A DNA stretch of 64,000 nt from JBHGXV01 sp041920505. Lineage in GTDB: Bacteria > Bacillota > Bacilli > Brevibacillales > Brevibacillaceae. The notes beneath the pieces were generated by a model that saw nothing but the letters and a program-made list of their open reading frames with translations, did not search any database and was not told the DNA's origin. The DNA is taken from positions 1 through 64,000 of the forward strand of contig JBHGXV010000007.1 in the NCBI GenBank assembly GCA_041920505.1. The letters run 5' to 3'. Below, piece after piece: positions 41,395-49,370 of this stretch. Positions within the stretch are counted from its first letter, which is position 1. Every line of letters begins with the position of its first letter. The position numbers and the translations under genes were made by a program.

Positions 41395-42281
41395 ACACGA
41401 CCGGCAAAGACATCGCCACCCCTACCCGGACGCGCGAGATCTTGGAGAAACACGGGTTTTCGTTTAAGAAAAGCCTGGGGCAAAATTTTCTGATCGACAC
41501 CAACATCCTGCACAACATCGTGGCCGCCGCCGAATTGTCCAAAGAGACAGCGGTGATCGAGATTGGCCCCGGTATCGGCGCACTGACCGAGCAGTTGTGC
41601 CGAGCGGCGGGAAAGGTGCTCGCGATCGAGATCGACCAGCGGCTGTTGCCGATTCTTTCCGATACGCTGGCTCCCTACGACAATGTAGAAGTGGTGCACG
41701 GCGATGTGCTCAAGCTGGATGTGCGCCGCCTGATCGAGGAACGGCTGGCCGGGTATGATCGGGTTAGCGTGGTCGCCAACCTGCCGTATTACGTCACCAG
41801 CCCGATCTTGATGAAACTTTTGGAAGAGCGGCTGCCGTTGGAACAGATCGTCGTCATGATCCAGAAAGAGGTGGCTGACCGGATCGCGGCCAAGCCGGGC
41901 AGCAAAGACTACGGATCGCTGAGCGTGGCGGCGCAGTTTTACGCCGTGCCACAGGTGGTCTTGACCGTCCCCGCCAGTGTGTTTATCCCCCGGCCCAACG
42001 TGGACTCGGCCGTGCTGAAATTAACCGTGCGCGAGCGGCCGGCCGTGGACGTGGCGGATGAGCAGATGTTCTTCCGCGTCGTGCGCGCCAGTTTCGCCCA
42101 GCGACGGAAAACCCTGATCAACAACCTGATTGCCAACCTGTTCGGCAAAGAGCGAAAAGAACTGGCGCACAAGGTGCTGGAACAGACCGCAATCGATCCG
42201 TCCCGCAGAGGGGAAACGCTGACAATCGAAGAGTTTGCCCGCCTGACTGATGCGGTGGTCGCTGTCGGTGCGCGGGCGTGA
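41391..42281 (+). CDS. ksgA: 16S rRNA A1518/A1519 dimethyltransferase RsmA
   Basis: Dimethylates two adenines of the 16S 3' hairpin. 296 residues: SLGQNFLIDTNILHNIV, the SAM motif EIGPGIGALTEQLCRAAGKVLAIEID, the catalytic NLPYYVTSPIL and the C-terminal FIPRPNVDSAVLKL. GTG 41391 overlaps the rnmV stop by four bases. A strong terminator follows, and yabG, expected next in B. subtilis, is missing. Confidence 0.96.
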   Translation: MNTTGKDIATPTRTREILEKHGFSFKKSLGQNFLIDTNILHNIVAAAELSKETAVIEIGPGIGALTEQLCRAAGKVLAIEIDQRLLPILSDTLAPYDNVEVVHGDVLKLDVRRLIEERLAGYDRVSVVANLPYYVTSPILMKLLEERLPLEQIVVMIQKEVADRIAAKPGSKDYGSLSVAAQFYAVPQVVLTVPASVFIPRPNVDSAVLKLTVRERPAVDVADEQMFFRVVRASFAQRRKTLINNLIANLFGKERKELAHKVLEQTAIDPSRRGETLTIEEFARLTDAVVAVGARA

Positions 42282-42283
42282 GT

Positions 42284-42330
42284 AAACCCTCCTTTTTTCG
42301 GTAAATCGCCGGATAAAAGGAGGGTTTTTG
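42284..42330 (+). terminator. Terminator after ksgA
   Basis: AAACCCTCCTTTT and AAAAGGAGGGTTT form a 13-bp stem with an 18-base loop, then TT. Confidence 0.85.
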
Positions 42331-42355
42331 TCCACACTACTGATAAAAAACCCCG

Positions 42356-42425
42356 TTGACAAATAGTGAATCTGATTGCTATAATTTTAAATTTGTTTGA
42401 CACGATGATGATGGACTGTTATAAT
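42356..42425 (+). promoter_or_regulatory. Tandem consensus sigma-A promoters of veg
   Basis: P1: TTGACA (42356-42361), 18 bp, TATAAT (42380-42385). P2: TTGACA (42397-42402), 17 bp, TATAAT (42420-42425). Both have fully consensus hexamers and P2 has the ideal spacer, like the very strong veg promoter of B. subtilis. Confidence 0.9.
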
Positions 42426-42451
42426 AGAAACAAGCGAGGTGGGTGACACAA

Positions 42452-42724
42452 ATGGCTAGAAACGCGTTACTTGATATCAAACGCAGTTTGGACCTCCATG
42501 TGGGTGAGCGAATTGTGCTCAGAGCCAATGGTGGCCGCCGTAAGACCGTCGAACGGACGGGCATCCTCGAAGAAACGTATCCATCAGTATTCGTAGTAAA
42601 GCTTGACGACGACCAGTTGTTCGAGAGAGTGTCCTACAGTTATGCGGACATTCTCACTGAAACAGTTGAACTTACGGTTTGCAAGGATAATGAGCATATT
42701 CGCATTACCTTTGTACAGCAGTAG
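42452..42724 (+). CDS. veg: Veg protein
   Basis: A 90-residue protein, abundant in Bacillales and linked to biofilm gene control. LDIKRSLDLHVGERIVLRANGGRRKTVERTGILEETYPSVFVVKLDDDQLFERVSYSYADILTETVELT matches Veg nearly throughout. ATG 42452 follows GAGGTGGGTG. Two perfect promoters precede it. It lies before sspF as usual. Confidence 0.95.
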   Translation: MARNALLDIKRSLDLHVGERIVLRANGGRRKTVERTGILEETYPSVFVVKLDDDQLFERVSYSYADILTETVELTVCKDNEHIRITFVQQ

Positions 42725-42762
42725 GGTAGCCGCCCTGCTGTTTTGTTTTGTCTGCGCGAGCG

Positions 42763-42769
42763 CATACTA
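42763..42769 (+). promoter_or_regulatory. Possible sigma-G/F -10 element before sspF
   Basis: CATACTA fits the sigma-G -10 pattern (CATnnTA), 34 bp before the sspF start. No good -35 is seen at the right distance, so it is only suggestive. Confidence 0.4.
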
Positions 42770-42802
42770 CAACCTGTCAGCGAGAAAAGGAGGCGTTACG
42801 CG

Positions 42803-42991
42803 ATGGGAAGAAGGGGCGGCATCATGTCCGAGCAGTTCAAGATGGAACTGGCCAAGGACCTCGGGTTCTACGACACCGTCAAGAACGAGGGATGGGGCGC
42901 CATCACCACGCGCGATGCAGGAAATCTGGTAAAGCGGGCAATTCAGTTAGCCGAAGAAGCACTGGCCAAGCAAAACCAATCATCTCGCTGA
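42803..42991 (+). CDS. sspF: Alpha/beta-type small acid-soluble spore protein SspF
   Basis: A forespore DNA-coating protein of 62 residues. MGRRGGIMSEQFKMELAKDLGFYDTVKNEGWGAITTRDAGNLVKRAIQLAEEAL is the family pattern; the FYDTVKNEGWG segment is specific to the SspF/SspH-type branch. The start ATG 42803 is behind AAAGGAGG; the frame is open upstream. It is placed between veg and ispE. Confidence 0.95.
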   Translation: MGRRGGIMSEQFKMELAKDLGFYDTVKNEGWGAITTRDAGNLVKRAIQLAEEALAKQNQSSR

Positions 42992-42993
42992 CA

Positions 42994-43018
42994 AGCCGGG
43001 GCAACCCGGCTTTTTTTA
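42994..43018 (+). terminator. Terminator after sspF
   Basis: AGCCGGG and CCCGGCT with a four-base loop, then TTTTTT. Confidence 0.85.
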
Positions 43019-43126
43019 CGTGGCAGGGAGTCTTGGCTGGCATGGATGGATATGGCTGGCACGCGCGATTGGCCCTGTGTTACAATAAAACATTAGGAAA
43101 CGAGTAAACAGGCAGAGGTGAACAAG

Positions 43127-44002
43127 GTGCGGATCTCAGTCAAAGCGCCAGCCAAAATCAATCTAACGCTCGATGTGCTCGCGAAGCGACCTGACGGTTA
43201 TCACGAAGTGGAAATGGTGATGACCACGGTGGATTTGGCTGACCGGGTGGATTTGACGCTGACACCCGACAAGATCACCCTTGAGTGCTCTGTCAGTTTC
43301 GTGCCGGACGATCTTCGCAACCACGCGTTCAAGGCGGCCAAACTGTTGAAGGAACGCTATGGCGTCAAATACGGGGCGCGTATCTTTATAGACAAACAGA
43401 TTCCGGTGGCGGCTGGCCTCGCCGGGGGCAGCAGCGACGCGGCCGCTACTTTGCGCGGATTGAACAAACTGTGGGAGCTTGGGCTGACGTTGGACGAACT
43501 GGCTGAGATCGGCGCAGAGATCGGTTCCGACGTCCCGTTTTGTGTTTACGGGGGTACGGCGTTGGCCACGGGGCGGGGCGAGCGAATCAGCCACTTGTCT
43601 GCGCCCGCTCCTTGCTGGGTGGTGTTGGCCAAGCCCCCGATCGGCGTGTCTACGGCCGATGTGTACGGCAACCTGCGGGTGAACGACATCGCCGAACACC
43701 CGCGCACGGCCGACATGCTGCGGGCGATCCGGGAACAAGACTTTCCGCTGATGTGCGAATCGCTCGGCAACGTGCTGGAGGAAGTCACCTTGTCCCGTTA
43801 TCCGCAGGTCAGACAGATCAAGCAACTGATGATGGAGTCGGGAGCGGACGGTGTCCTGATGTCAGGCAGCGGCCCGACCGTCTACGCGCTCGTCCAGAAA
43901 GAAGCGAAAGTGCACCGCATCTACAACGCGCTGCGGGGATTTGTCAAAGACGTGTACGTTGTACGGATGCTAGGCGTGTCAGAAGCGGAAATGCTTGCAT
44001 AA
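43127..44002 (+). CDS. ispE: 4-diphosphocytidyl-2-C-methyl-D-erythritol kinase
   Basis: A GHMP kinase of the non-mevalonate isoprenoid pathway, 291 residues. It shows SVKAPAKINLTLDVLAKRPDGYHEVEMVM, the ATP-binding PVAAGLAGGSSDAAATLRGLN and, near the end, MSGSGPTVYAL. GTG 43127 (MRISVKAPAK) follows AGAGGTG at six bases; GTG 43118 gives three more residues with a worse site. It is followed by purR. Confidence 0.95.
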   Translation: MRISVKAPAKINLTLDVLAKRPDGYHEVEMVMTTVDLADRVDLTLTPDKITLECSVSFVPDDLRNHAFKAAKLLKERYGVKYGARIFIDKQIPVAAGLAGGSSDAAATLRGLNKLWELGLTLDELAEIGAEIGSDVPFCVYGGTALATGRGERISHLSAPAPCWVVLAKPPIGVSTADVYGNLRVNDIAEHPRTADMLRAIREQDFPLMCESLGNVLEEVTLSRYPQVRQIKQLMMESGADGVLMSGSGPTVYALVQKEAKVHRIYNALRGFVKDVYVVRMLGVSEAEMLA

Positions 44003-44064
44003 ATCCGTACAAAAATGGTAAATTAACAACATAATATTCGGGTTTTTGTCTGGAGGAAGAACTG

Positions 44065-44904
44065 ATGAAAAAAATGCGCAGAAGCGCACGCCTAGTCGAT
44101 ATGACGCAGCATCTGCTCGCCCATCCTCACACGCTGATCCCGCTTACGTTGTTTTCTGAAGAGTACGGATCGGCGAAGTCATCTATCAGTGAGGACTTGT
44201 CCATTATCAAAGAGGCGTTCGAGAGCGAGGGGATCGGGCTGTTAAAGACGGTGGCGGGCGCGGCCGGCGGGGTGAAGTACATCCCGCAAACACGCCTCGA
44301 ACACGCGGAGGCATTCATGCGGGAGTTGATCGGGCAATTGCAAAAGCCGGAGCGGCTGTTGCCGGGCGGCTATCTCTACATGTCGGACATCCTTGGCCAT
44401 CCGCAAACGCTTGGCAAGATCGGCAAACTGTTTGCGACCGCGTTCGCCGACAAAGACGTGGAAGTGGTCATGACCGTGGAGACGAAGGGGATTCCGCTCG
44501 CCTATGCCACGGCTCATTACCTGAACGTCCCGGTGGTGATCGTGCGGCGCGACAACAAGGTAACCGAGGGCTCGGTCGTCAGCATCAACTACGTGTCCGG
44601 ATCAAGCAAACGCATCCAGACCATGTCCCTTGCCCGCCGCGCGCTGGCGGAGCAGTCCCGCGTGCTGATCGTCGACGACTTCATGAAAGCGGGAGGAACC
44701 GTTCGCGGCATGATCGACCTCTTGCAGGAGTTCCAGGCCACCGTTGTCGGCTGCGGGGTGCTGGTGGAGACGGCCGATGTGTCCGAGCGGCTGGTGGACG
44801 ACTACATATCGCTCGCCAGACTGCGCGACGTCGACGTGAAGGAAAAGCAGATCGAACTGGAGTTGGGCAGTTACTTTACTAAAGAAAGGATGGAACAAGC
44901 ATGA
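44065..44904 (+). CDS. purR: Purine operon repressor PurR
   Basis: Represses purine synthesis and responds to PRPP. 279 residues: an N-terminal winged helix (RRSARLVDMTQHLLAHPHTLIPLTLFSEEYGSAKSSISEDLSIIKEAF) and a phosphoribosyltransferase-like domain with the PRPP motif VLIVDDFMKAGGT. It is the standard length. ATG 44065 follows TGGAGGAAG. It overlaps ridA by four bases. Confidence 0.96.
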   Translation: MKKMRRSARLVDMTQHLLAHPHTLIPLTLFSEEYGSAKSSISEDLSIIKEAFESEGIGLLKTVAGAAGGVKYIPQTRLEHAEAFMRELIGQLQKPERLLPGGYLYMSDILGHPQTLGKIGKLFATAFADKDVEVVMTVETKGIPLAYATAHYLNVPVVIVRRDNKVTEGSVVSINYVSGSSKRIQTMSLARRALAEQSRVLIVDDFMKAGGTVRGMIDLLQEFQATVVGCGVLVETADVSERLVDDYISLARLRDVDVKEKQIELELGSYFTKERMEQA

Positions 44905-45293
44905 GCAACATTTCGTTTATCGCGACCGAACAGGCGCCTGCAGCGATCGGTCCGTACAGTCAGGCGACCAAAGTGGGGCCGTTCCTGTTTACCTCGGGCC
45001 AAATTCCGCTGCGACCGGACGGAACGCTGGTGGAAGGGGATGTGACCGCGCAAACCCACCAGGTGTTTGCCAACCTGAAAGCGATCCTCGAAGCGGCGGG
45101 GGCGACGCTGTCCGATGTGGTCAAAGCCACTGTGTTTATCAAGGACATGAATGATTTCGCCGCGTTGAACGAGGTGTACGCCCGCTATTTCGGCGATCAT
45201 CGTCCGGCCCGTTCCACGGTGGAAGTGGCCCGGTTGCCCAAAGATGTGCGGGTAGAAATCGAGGTTGTGGCCTACCTCGGAGACGGTAAGTAA
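44901..45293 (+). CDS. ridA: Enamine/imine deaminase RidA (YabJ)
   Basis: Hydrolyses reactive imine intermediates; in B. subtilis YabJ also aids PurR function. 130 residues: APAAIGPYSQATKVGPFLFTSGQIPLRPDG, then FANLKAILEAAGATLSDVVKATVFIKDMNDFAALNEVYARYF and PARSTVEVARLPKDVRVEIEVVAY with the catalytic Arg. Its start overlaps the purR stop. Confidence 0.95.
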   Translation: MSNISFIATEQAPAAIGPYSQATKVGPFLFTSGQIPLRPDGTLVEGDVTAQTHQVFANLKAILEAAGATLSDVVKATVFIKDMNDFAALNEVYARYFGDHRPARSTVEVARLPKDVRVEIEVVAYLGDGK

Positions 45294-45329
45294 TTGTTCC
45301 CGATTTTTTTACAATTTTTGTAGCGGGCA

Positions 45330-45357
45330 GGAGGAATAATTACCCATCATGTTGAAT
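45330..45357 (+). promoter_or_regulatory. Sigma-H promoter of spoVG
   Basis: AGGAATA at 45332-45338, 14 bp, then TGAAT at 45353-45357, matching the sigma-H pattern AGGAnnT-N14-HGAAT except for the last -35 base. An AT-rich tract lies just upstream, as in B. subtilis spoVG. Confidence 0.75.
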
Positions 45358-45401
45358 AGTACGGTAAGCTGATACAGTTACAGATAAAGGGAGTGAACAT
45401 G

Positions 45402-45686
45402 ATGGAAGTAACTGATGTACGCCTCCGCCGTGTCAATACGGATGGGAGAATGAAAGCCATTGCCTCCATTACCATCGACCATGAATTCGTGGTTCACGAT
45501 ATCCGTGTGATTGACGGCAATAATGGCATGTTCGTCGCCATGCCGAGCAAACGCACGCCCGATGGTGAGTTCCGGGACATCGCCCATCCCATCTCTTCGG
45601 CGACCCGCGAGAAAATTCAGGCGGCGGTACTGGCCGAGTACGAGCGAGTAGGGTTGGAAGAAGAACGCGTGGAGGCAGGCGCGTAA
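45402..45686 (+). CDS. spoVG: Septation and RNA-binding regulator SpoVG
   Basis: A nucleic-acid-binding protein of 94 residues that acts at asymmetric septation. EVTDVRLRRVNTDGRMKAIASITIDHEFVVHDIRVIDGNNGMFVAMPSKRTPDGEFRDIAHPI is nearly identical to B. subtilis. ATG 45402 is eight bases behind AGGGAG; ATG 45399 would add one Met. Its sigma-H promoter is clear. Confidence 0.96.
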   Translation: MEVTDVRLRRVNTDGRMKAIASITIDHEFVVHDIRVIDGNNGMFVAMPSKRTPDGEFRDIAHPISSATREKIQAAVLAEYERVGLEEERVEAGA

Positions 45687-45701
45687 CCGATCCGTCAAAA
45701 A

Positions 45702-45728
45702 AAGCACCCCGAGCGGGTGCTTTTTTCA
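45702..45728. terminator. Terminator between spoVG and the CobW gene
   Basis: AAAGCACCC and GGGTGCTTT with a five-base loop, followed by TTT; flanked by A-run and T-run, so it can act in both directions. Confidence 0.85.
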
Positions 45729-45729
45729 T

Positions 45730-46743
45730 TTAGGGATAACAGGTTTCCAGGTCGGCGATGATGGTCTCTTTGTCCAGCCGCTCCCCGATAAACACGGCCA
45801 CCAGTTTCGGCCCGAAGTTTTCAAACGGGATGAACATCACCTGGTTGTCCGTGTGCTGAAACGAAATCAGTTCGTCCCGGCCGGCAAATTGGGCGTATCC
45901 CTTTGCGCGGTACACATTTTTGGGCAGCGCGCGAAGAAAATTTTCAAACTTTCTGGCGTCAACCGGGCCGCGGAATGTGTACGAAAACGTCTCGATGCTG
46001 TTGTACAGCGAGGGAGCGGAGGGTTGGATGCCGAGTGTCCGTTTCATCCTGGCGAGCGGGGAGAAACGGCCGATGCCTGTTTGGACCTGCGGCTCAATCG
46101 CGCGGTCCTCCTCGGCGAACTGTGCGTGCAACCGTTTGACGGCAAAAAGCGCGGGCAGGTCGGTGTCGCTGTGAATGGTCAGCCGGATCGGCGCCGCCGG
46201 GTTGAGGTCGTGCAGCTTCTGCTTCACTTTGGCCAGGGTGTGTTCGTTTACGAGGTCGATCTTGTTCAAGAGAAGCAGATCGGCATACTTCACCTGGTTG
46301 CGCAAGGTTTTGACCAACGGGCCGCTCGAATGAAACCGGGAGTTGAGGTCGAGGAAACGGGAAGCGTCGACTACGCTGATGATGCCATTGAGCACCAAAT
46401 GTTCGTACAACTCCGGATGGGTCAGCCCGTCAATGACATCGAGCGGATCGGCCACGCCGGTCGTTTCGATGAGGATCTGGTCCGGATGCAGGTTGGCGAT
46501 GATGTCCTTCAGTCCTGCGGCCAATTCACCGCGAATCGAGCAACAGATACAGCCGTCCGTCATTTTTTTGACGGGAAACCCGAAGCCGCCGACTTGTTCG
46601 CCGTCGATGTCCGCTTCGCCCATCTCATTCATCAGCACGACCACGTTACCGCCCTGGCTCCGCATGTAAGCCAACAACTTTTGTAGCAGGGTGGTTTTGC
46701 CGCTGCCGAGAAAACCGGTCAAGATGTATACGCCAGCCGCCAT
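45730..46743 (-). CDS. CobW/COG0523 family GTPase, metal chaperone
   Basis: A GTP-dependent metallochaperone of 337 residues. The P-loop GFLGSGKTT is at about residues 10-18, the metal site DGCICCSI has Cys at about 65, 67 and 68, ETTGVADP and LLLNKIDLV complete the GTPase, and a C-terminal CobW_C-like domain ends the protein. The metal (zinc, cobalt or nickel) is not predictable. GGGAGGGG precedes the ATG. It is inserted on the minus strand between spoVG and glmU, which are neighbours in B. subtilis. Confidence 0.88.
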   Translation of the reverse strand: MAAGVYILTGFLGSGKTTLLQKLLAYMRSQGGNVVVLMNEMGEADIDGEQVGGFGFPVKKMTDGCICCSIRGELAAGLKDIIANLHPDQILIETTGVADPLDVIDGLTHPELYEHLVLNGIISVVDASRFLDLNSRFHSSGPLVKTLRNQVKYADLLLLNKIDLVNEHTLAKVKQKLHDLNPAAPIRLTIHSDTDLPALFAVKRLHAQFAEEDRAIEPQVQTGIGRFSPLARMKRTLGIQPSAPSLYNSIETFSYTFRGPVDARKFENFLRALPKNVYRAKGYAQFAGRDELISFQHTDNQVMFIPFENFGPKLVAVFIGERLDKETIIADLETCYP

Positions 46744-46841
46744 GATGCGCCCCTCCCGTTATGAAATGTCGACAAGTTACTTCTATGATAAGGTGGCCGG
46801 GATACCGCGTCAAATTCACAAGGAATTCCTCTCACCTTCTC

Positions 46842-46870
46842 TTGAAATCACCATACGATTAAGATATAGT
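46842..46870 (+). promoter_or_regulatory. Sigma-A promoter of glmU
   Basis: TTGAAA at 46842-46847, 17 bp, TATAGT at 46865-46870. Confidence 0.65.
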
Positions 46871-46902
46871 CATGATGGAACTTATCAGCGTGGAGGGTTA
46901 TC

Positions 46903-48288
46903 ATGTCGAACATATACGCCGTGGTCCTCGCCGCCGGGCAGGGAACACGGATGAAATCGAAGCTGTACAAGGTGCTCCATCCGGTGTGCGGAAAGCCGAT
47001 GGTTCAACATGTGTTGGATACGCTTACCGCCATGCGTGTGGAGGATGTTGTCGTGGTCGTCGGTCATGGCGCCGATGCGGTACGGCAGACCGTGGGTGAC
47101 CGGGTTCGCTATGCCTTGCAGGCGGAGCAACTGGGCACCGGCCACGCCGTGTTGCAAGCAGTCCCATTCCTCAAGGACAAACAGGGGACGACGCTGATTC
47201 TGTATGGCGACGTGCCTCTTCTTTCCCCCGAAACGTTAACCTCCCTGCTTCATTACCATTTCGAGCAACAAGCGACGGCAACCGTCCTGACTGCCACACT
47301 GCCTGATCCCACCGGATACGGTCGGATTGTTCGCGACGAGACAGGTGCGGTTCTGCGGATTGTCGAACACAAAGACGCCAGCGAAACAGAGCGGGCGATC
47401 CGAGAGATCAATACCGGCATCTATTGTTTTGACAATCAAAAATTATTGAACGCACTGACGCAACTGCGCAACGACAATGCGCAAGGCGAATATTACGTAA
47501 CCGATTGCATCGGGATTTTGCGCGAAGCGGGAGAAAAAATATCCGCTTTCGTCGCCGCCGACCCGGATGAGACGATGGGCGTCAACGACCGGGTGCAACT
47601 TTCCCAGGCGGAAGCGTACCTGCGCAAGCGCATCAACGAGCGCCACATGCGAAACGGCGTGACGATCATTGATCCGGCTGCCACTTACATCGAAGCGGAT
47701 GTGACGGTCGGCCCGGATACGGTGATTCACCCGGGAACGGTGCTGCGCGGCAACACGTCAGTCGGCGCCGATTGTGTGATCGGCCCGCAGGCTGATCTGA
47801 CCAATGTAACCATTGGCGATCGGGTGAGCATCTCGTACTCCGTGCTGGTCGACAGCACGCTGGAGGCCGATACGACCGTCGGGCCGTTCGCTTATGTCCG
47901 TCCCGGTTCGCACATCGGGCCGAACGTCAAAATCGGCGATTTCGTGGAAATCAAAAACAGCACGATCGGCAAAGGCACCAAGGTGCCGCACCTCAGCTAC
48001 ATCGGCGACGCGGAAATCGGCGAAGGCGTCAACATGAGCTGCGGCACGATTACGGTTAACTATGACGGTGCGAAGAAGCACAAGACGATTGTCGGCGATC
48101 ATTCGTTTATCGGTTGCAACGTCAACCTGATTGCGCCGGTGCAGGTCGGCAAACACGCCTACGTGGCGGCCGGTTCCACCATCAACCAGGATGTTCCTGA
48201 CGAAGCGCTGGCGATTGCACGGGAGCGCCAAACCAACAAGCCGGGTTACGCGGCACGGTTGCCCCGTAAACAGAACAAAAAGGAATAA
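46903..48288 (+). CDS. glmU: Bifunctional UDP-GlcNAc pyrophosphorylase/glucosamine-1-P acetyltransferase
   Basis: Makes UDP-GlcNAc for cell wall synthesis. 461 residues: an N-terminal uridyltransferase (LAAGQGTRMKSKLYKVLHPVCGKPM, then EYYVTDCIGIL) and a left-handed beta-helix acetyltransferase of hexapeptide repeats from about 250 to 440 (SCGTITVNYDGAKKHKT is the acetyl-CoA region). It is followed by prs 25 bp later. GGAGG precedes the ATG. Confidence 0.97.
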   Translation: MSNIYAVVLAAGQGTRMKSKLYKVLHPVCGKPMVQHVLDTLTAMRVEDVVVVVGHGADAVRQTVGDRVRYALQAEQLGTGHAVLQAVPFLKDKQGTTLILYGDVPLLSPETLTSLLHYHFEQQATATVLTATLPDPTGYGRIVRDETGAVLRIVEHKDASETERAIREINTGIYCFDNQKLLNALTQLRNDNAQGEYYVTDCIGILREAGEKISAFVAADPDETMGVNDRVQLSQAEAYLRKRINERHMRNGVTIIDPAATYIEADVTVGPDTVIHPGTVLRGNTSVGADCVIGPQADLTNVTIGDRVSISYSVLVDSTLEADTTVGPFAYVRPGSHIGPNVKIGDFVEIKNSTIGKGTKVPHLSYIGDAEIGEGVNMSCGTITVNYDGAKKHKTIVGDHSFIGCNVNLIAPVQVGKHAYVAAGSTINQDVPDEALAIARERQTNKPGYAARLPRKQNKKE

Positions 48289-48312
48289 AAACGGGAGGTT
48301 TCTAAAACGATT

Positions 48313-49263
48313 ATGGCAAACTACCGCGACCCGAAACTGAAAGTCTTCACGTGTAACGCAAACCCGCAACTGGCGCGCGAGATTGCTGACCACATCGGTC
48401 TGCCGCTCGGCAACGCCGAGGCTGTCCGGTTCAGCGACGGTGAATGCCAGATCAAGCTGAATGAAAGCGTTCGCGGTGCCGACGTCTTTGTGATTCAGCC
48501 GACGTGCGCGCCGGTGAACGAACATCTGATGGAATTGCTCGTGATGGTGGACGCGCTGAAACGGGCTTCGGCGAAGAGCATCAACGTGGTGATTCCCTAT
48601 TACGGTTACGCTCGTCAGGACCGCAAAGCGCGGGCGCGCGACCCGATTACGGCCAAGCTGGTCGCCAACCTGATCGAAACCGCCGGCGCACACCGGCTGA
48701 TTACCATGGATTTGCACGCGACGCAAATCCAGGGGTTCTTCGACATTCCGGTCGACCACTTGCTTGGCGTGCCGATTTTGGCCAAGTATTTTTCGGAAAA
48801 AGGGCTTTCCGACATCGTCGTCGTCTCGCCTGACCACGGCGGCGTGACCCGTGCTCGCAGACTGGCGGAACGGCTGGAAGCGCCCATCGCGATCATCGAC
48901 AAGCGGCGTCCGGAACCGAACGTAGCCGAAGTGATGAACATCGTCGGCAACATCGAGGGCAAAACCGCGATCATCATCGACGACATCATCGACACGGCGG
49001 GAACAATCACGCTGGCGGCCAACGCCCTGGTGGAAGCGGGTGCCCGCGACGTGTACGCGTGCTGCACACACCCCGTATTGTCCGGCCCGGCAATCGACCG
49101 GATCGACAATTCGAAAATCCGCGAACTGGTCGTCACCAACACGATCCCGCTGCCGGACGACAAAATGATCGACAAGATCAAAGTGCTGTCCGTGGCGCCG
49201 ATCATCGGGGAAGCGATCATCCGCGTGCACGAAGAACTGTCCGTAAGCAAGCTGTTTGACTAA
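48313..49263 (+). CDS. prs: Ribose-phosphate pyrophosphokinase
   Basis: Makes PRPP from ribose-5-phosphate and ATP. 316 residues: FSDGECQIKLNESVRGADVFVIQPT, DLHATQIQGFF, the flexible PDHGGVTRARRLAERL and the PRPP loop IIIDDIIDTAGTI. GGGAGG lies 14 bases before the ATG, farther than usual, but no other start is available in frame. It is co-oriented with glmU. Confidence 0.97.
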   Translation: MANYRDPKLKVFTCNANPQLAREIADHIGLPLGNAEAVRFSDGECQIKLNESVRGADVFVIQPTCAPVNEHLMELLVMVDALKRASAKSINVVIPYYGYARQDRKARARDPITAKLVANLIETAGAHRLITMDLHATQIQGFFDIPVDHLLGVPILAKYFSEKGLSDIVVVSPDHGGVTRARRLAERLEAPIAIIDKRRPEPNVAEVMNIVGNIEGKTAIIIDDIIDTAGTITLAANALVEAGARDVYACCTHPVLSGPAIDRIDNSKIRELVVTNTIPLPDDKMIDKIKVLSVAPIIGEAIIRVHEELSVSKLFD

Positions 49264-49299
49264 TTAACCGGACTTTCAGACAAGGCTTGGGGCTGATTC

Positions 49300-49369
49300 A
49301 AAACCTCCTGGACTGGACAAGCTAGTAGAGAGGAAAAAACTCTCTGGCTTGCCAGTAAGGAGGTTTTTG
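49300..49369 (+). terminator. Extended hairpin ending prs and sequestering the ctc ribosome site
   Basis: Four paired blocks can be seen: AAAACCTCC (49300-49308) with GGAGGTTTT (49359-49367), ACTGG (49312-49316) with CCAGT, CAAGC (49318-49322) with GCTTG, and AGAGAG (49327-49332) with CTCTCT, around the loop GAAAAAA. T bases follow, so it works as a terminator, but GGAGG in its right arm is the ctc ribosome site. Confidence 0.75.
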
Positions 49370-49370
49370 T

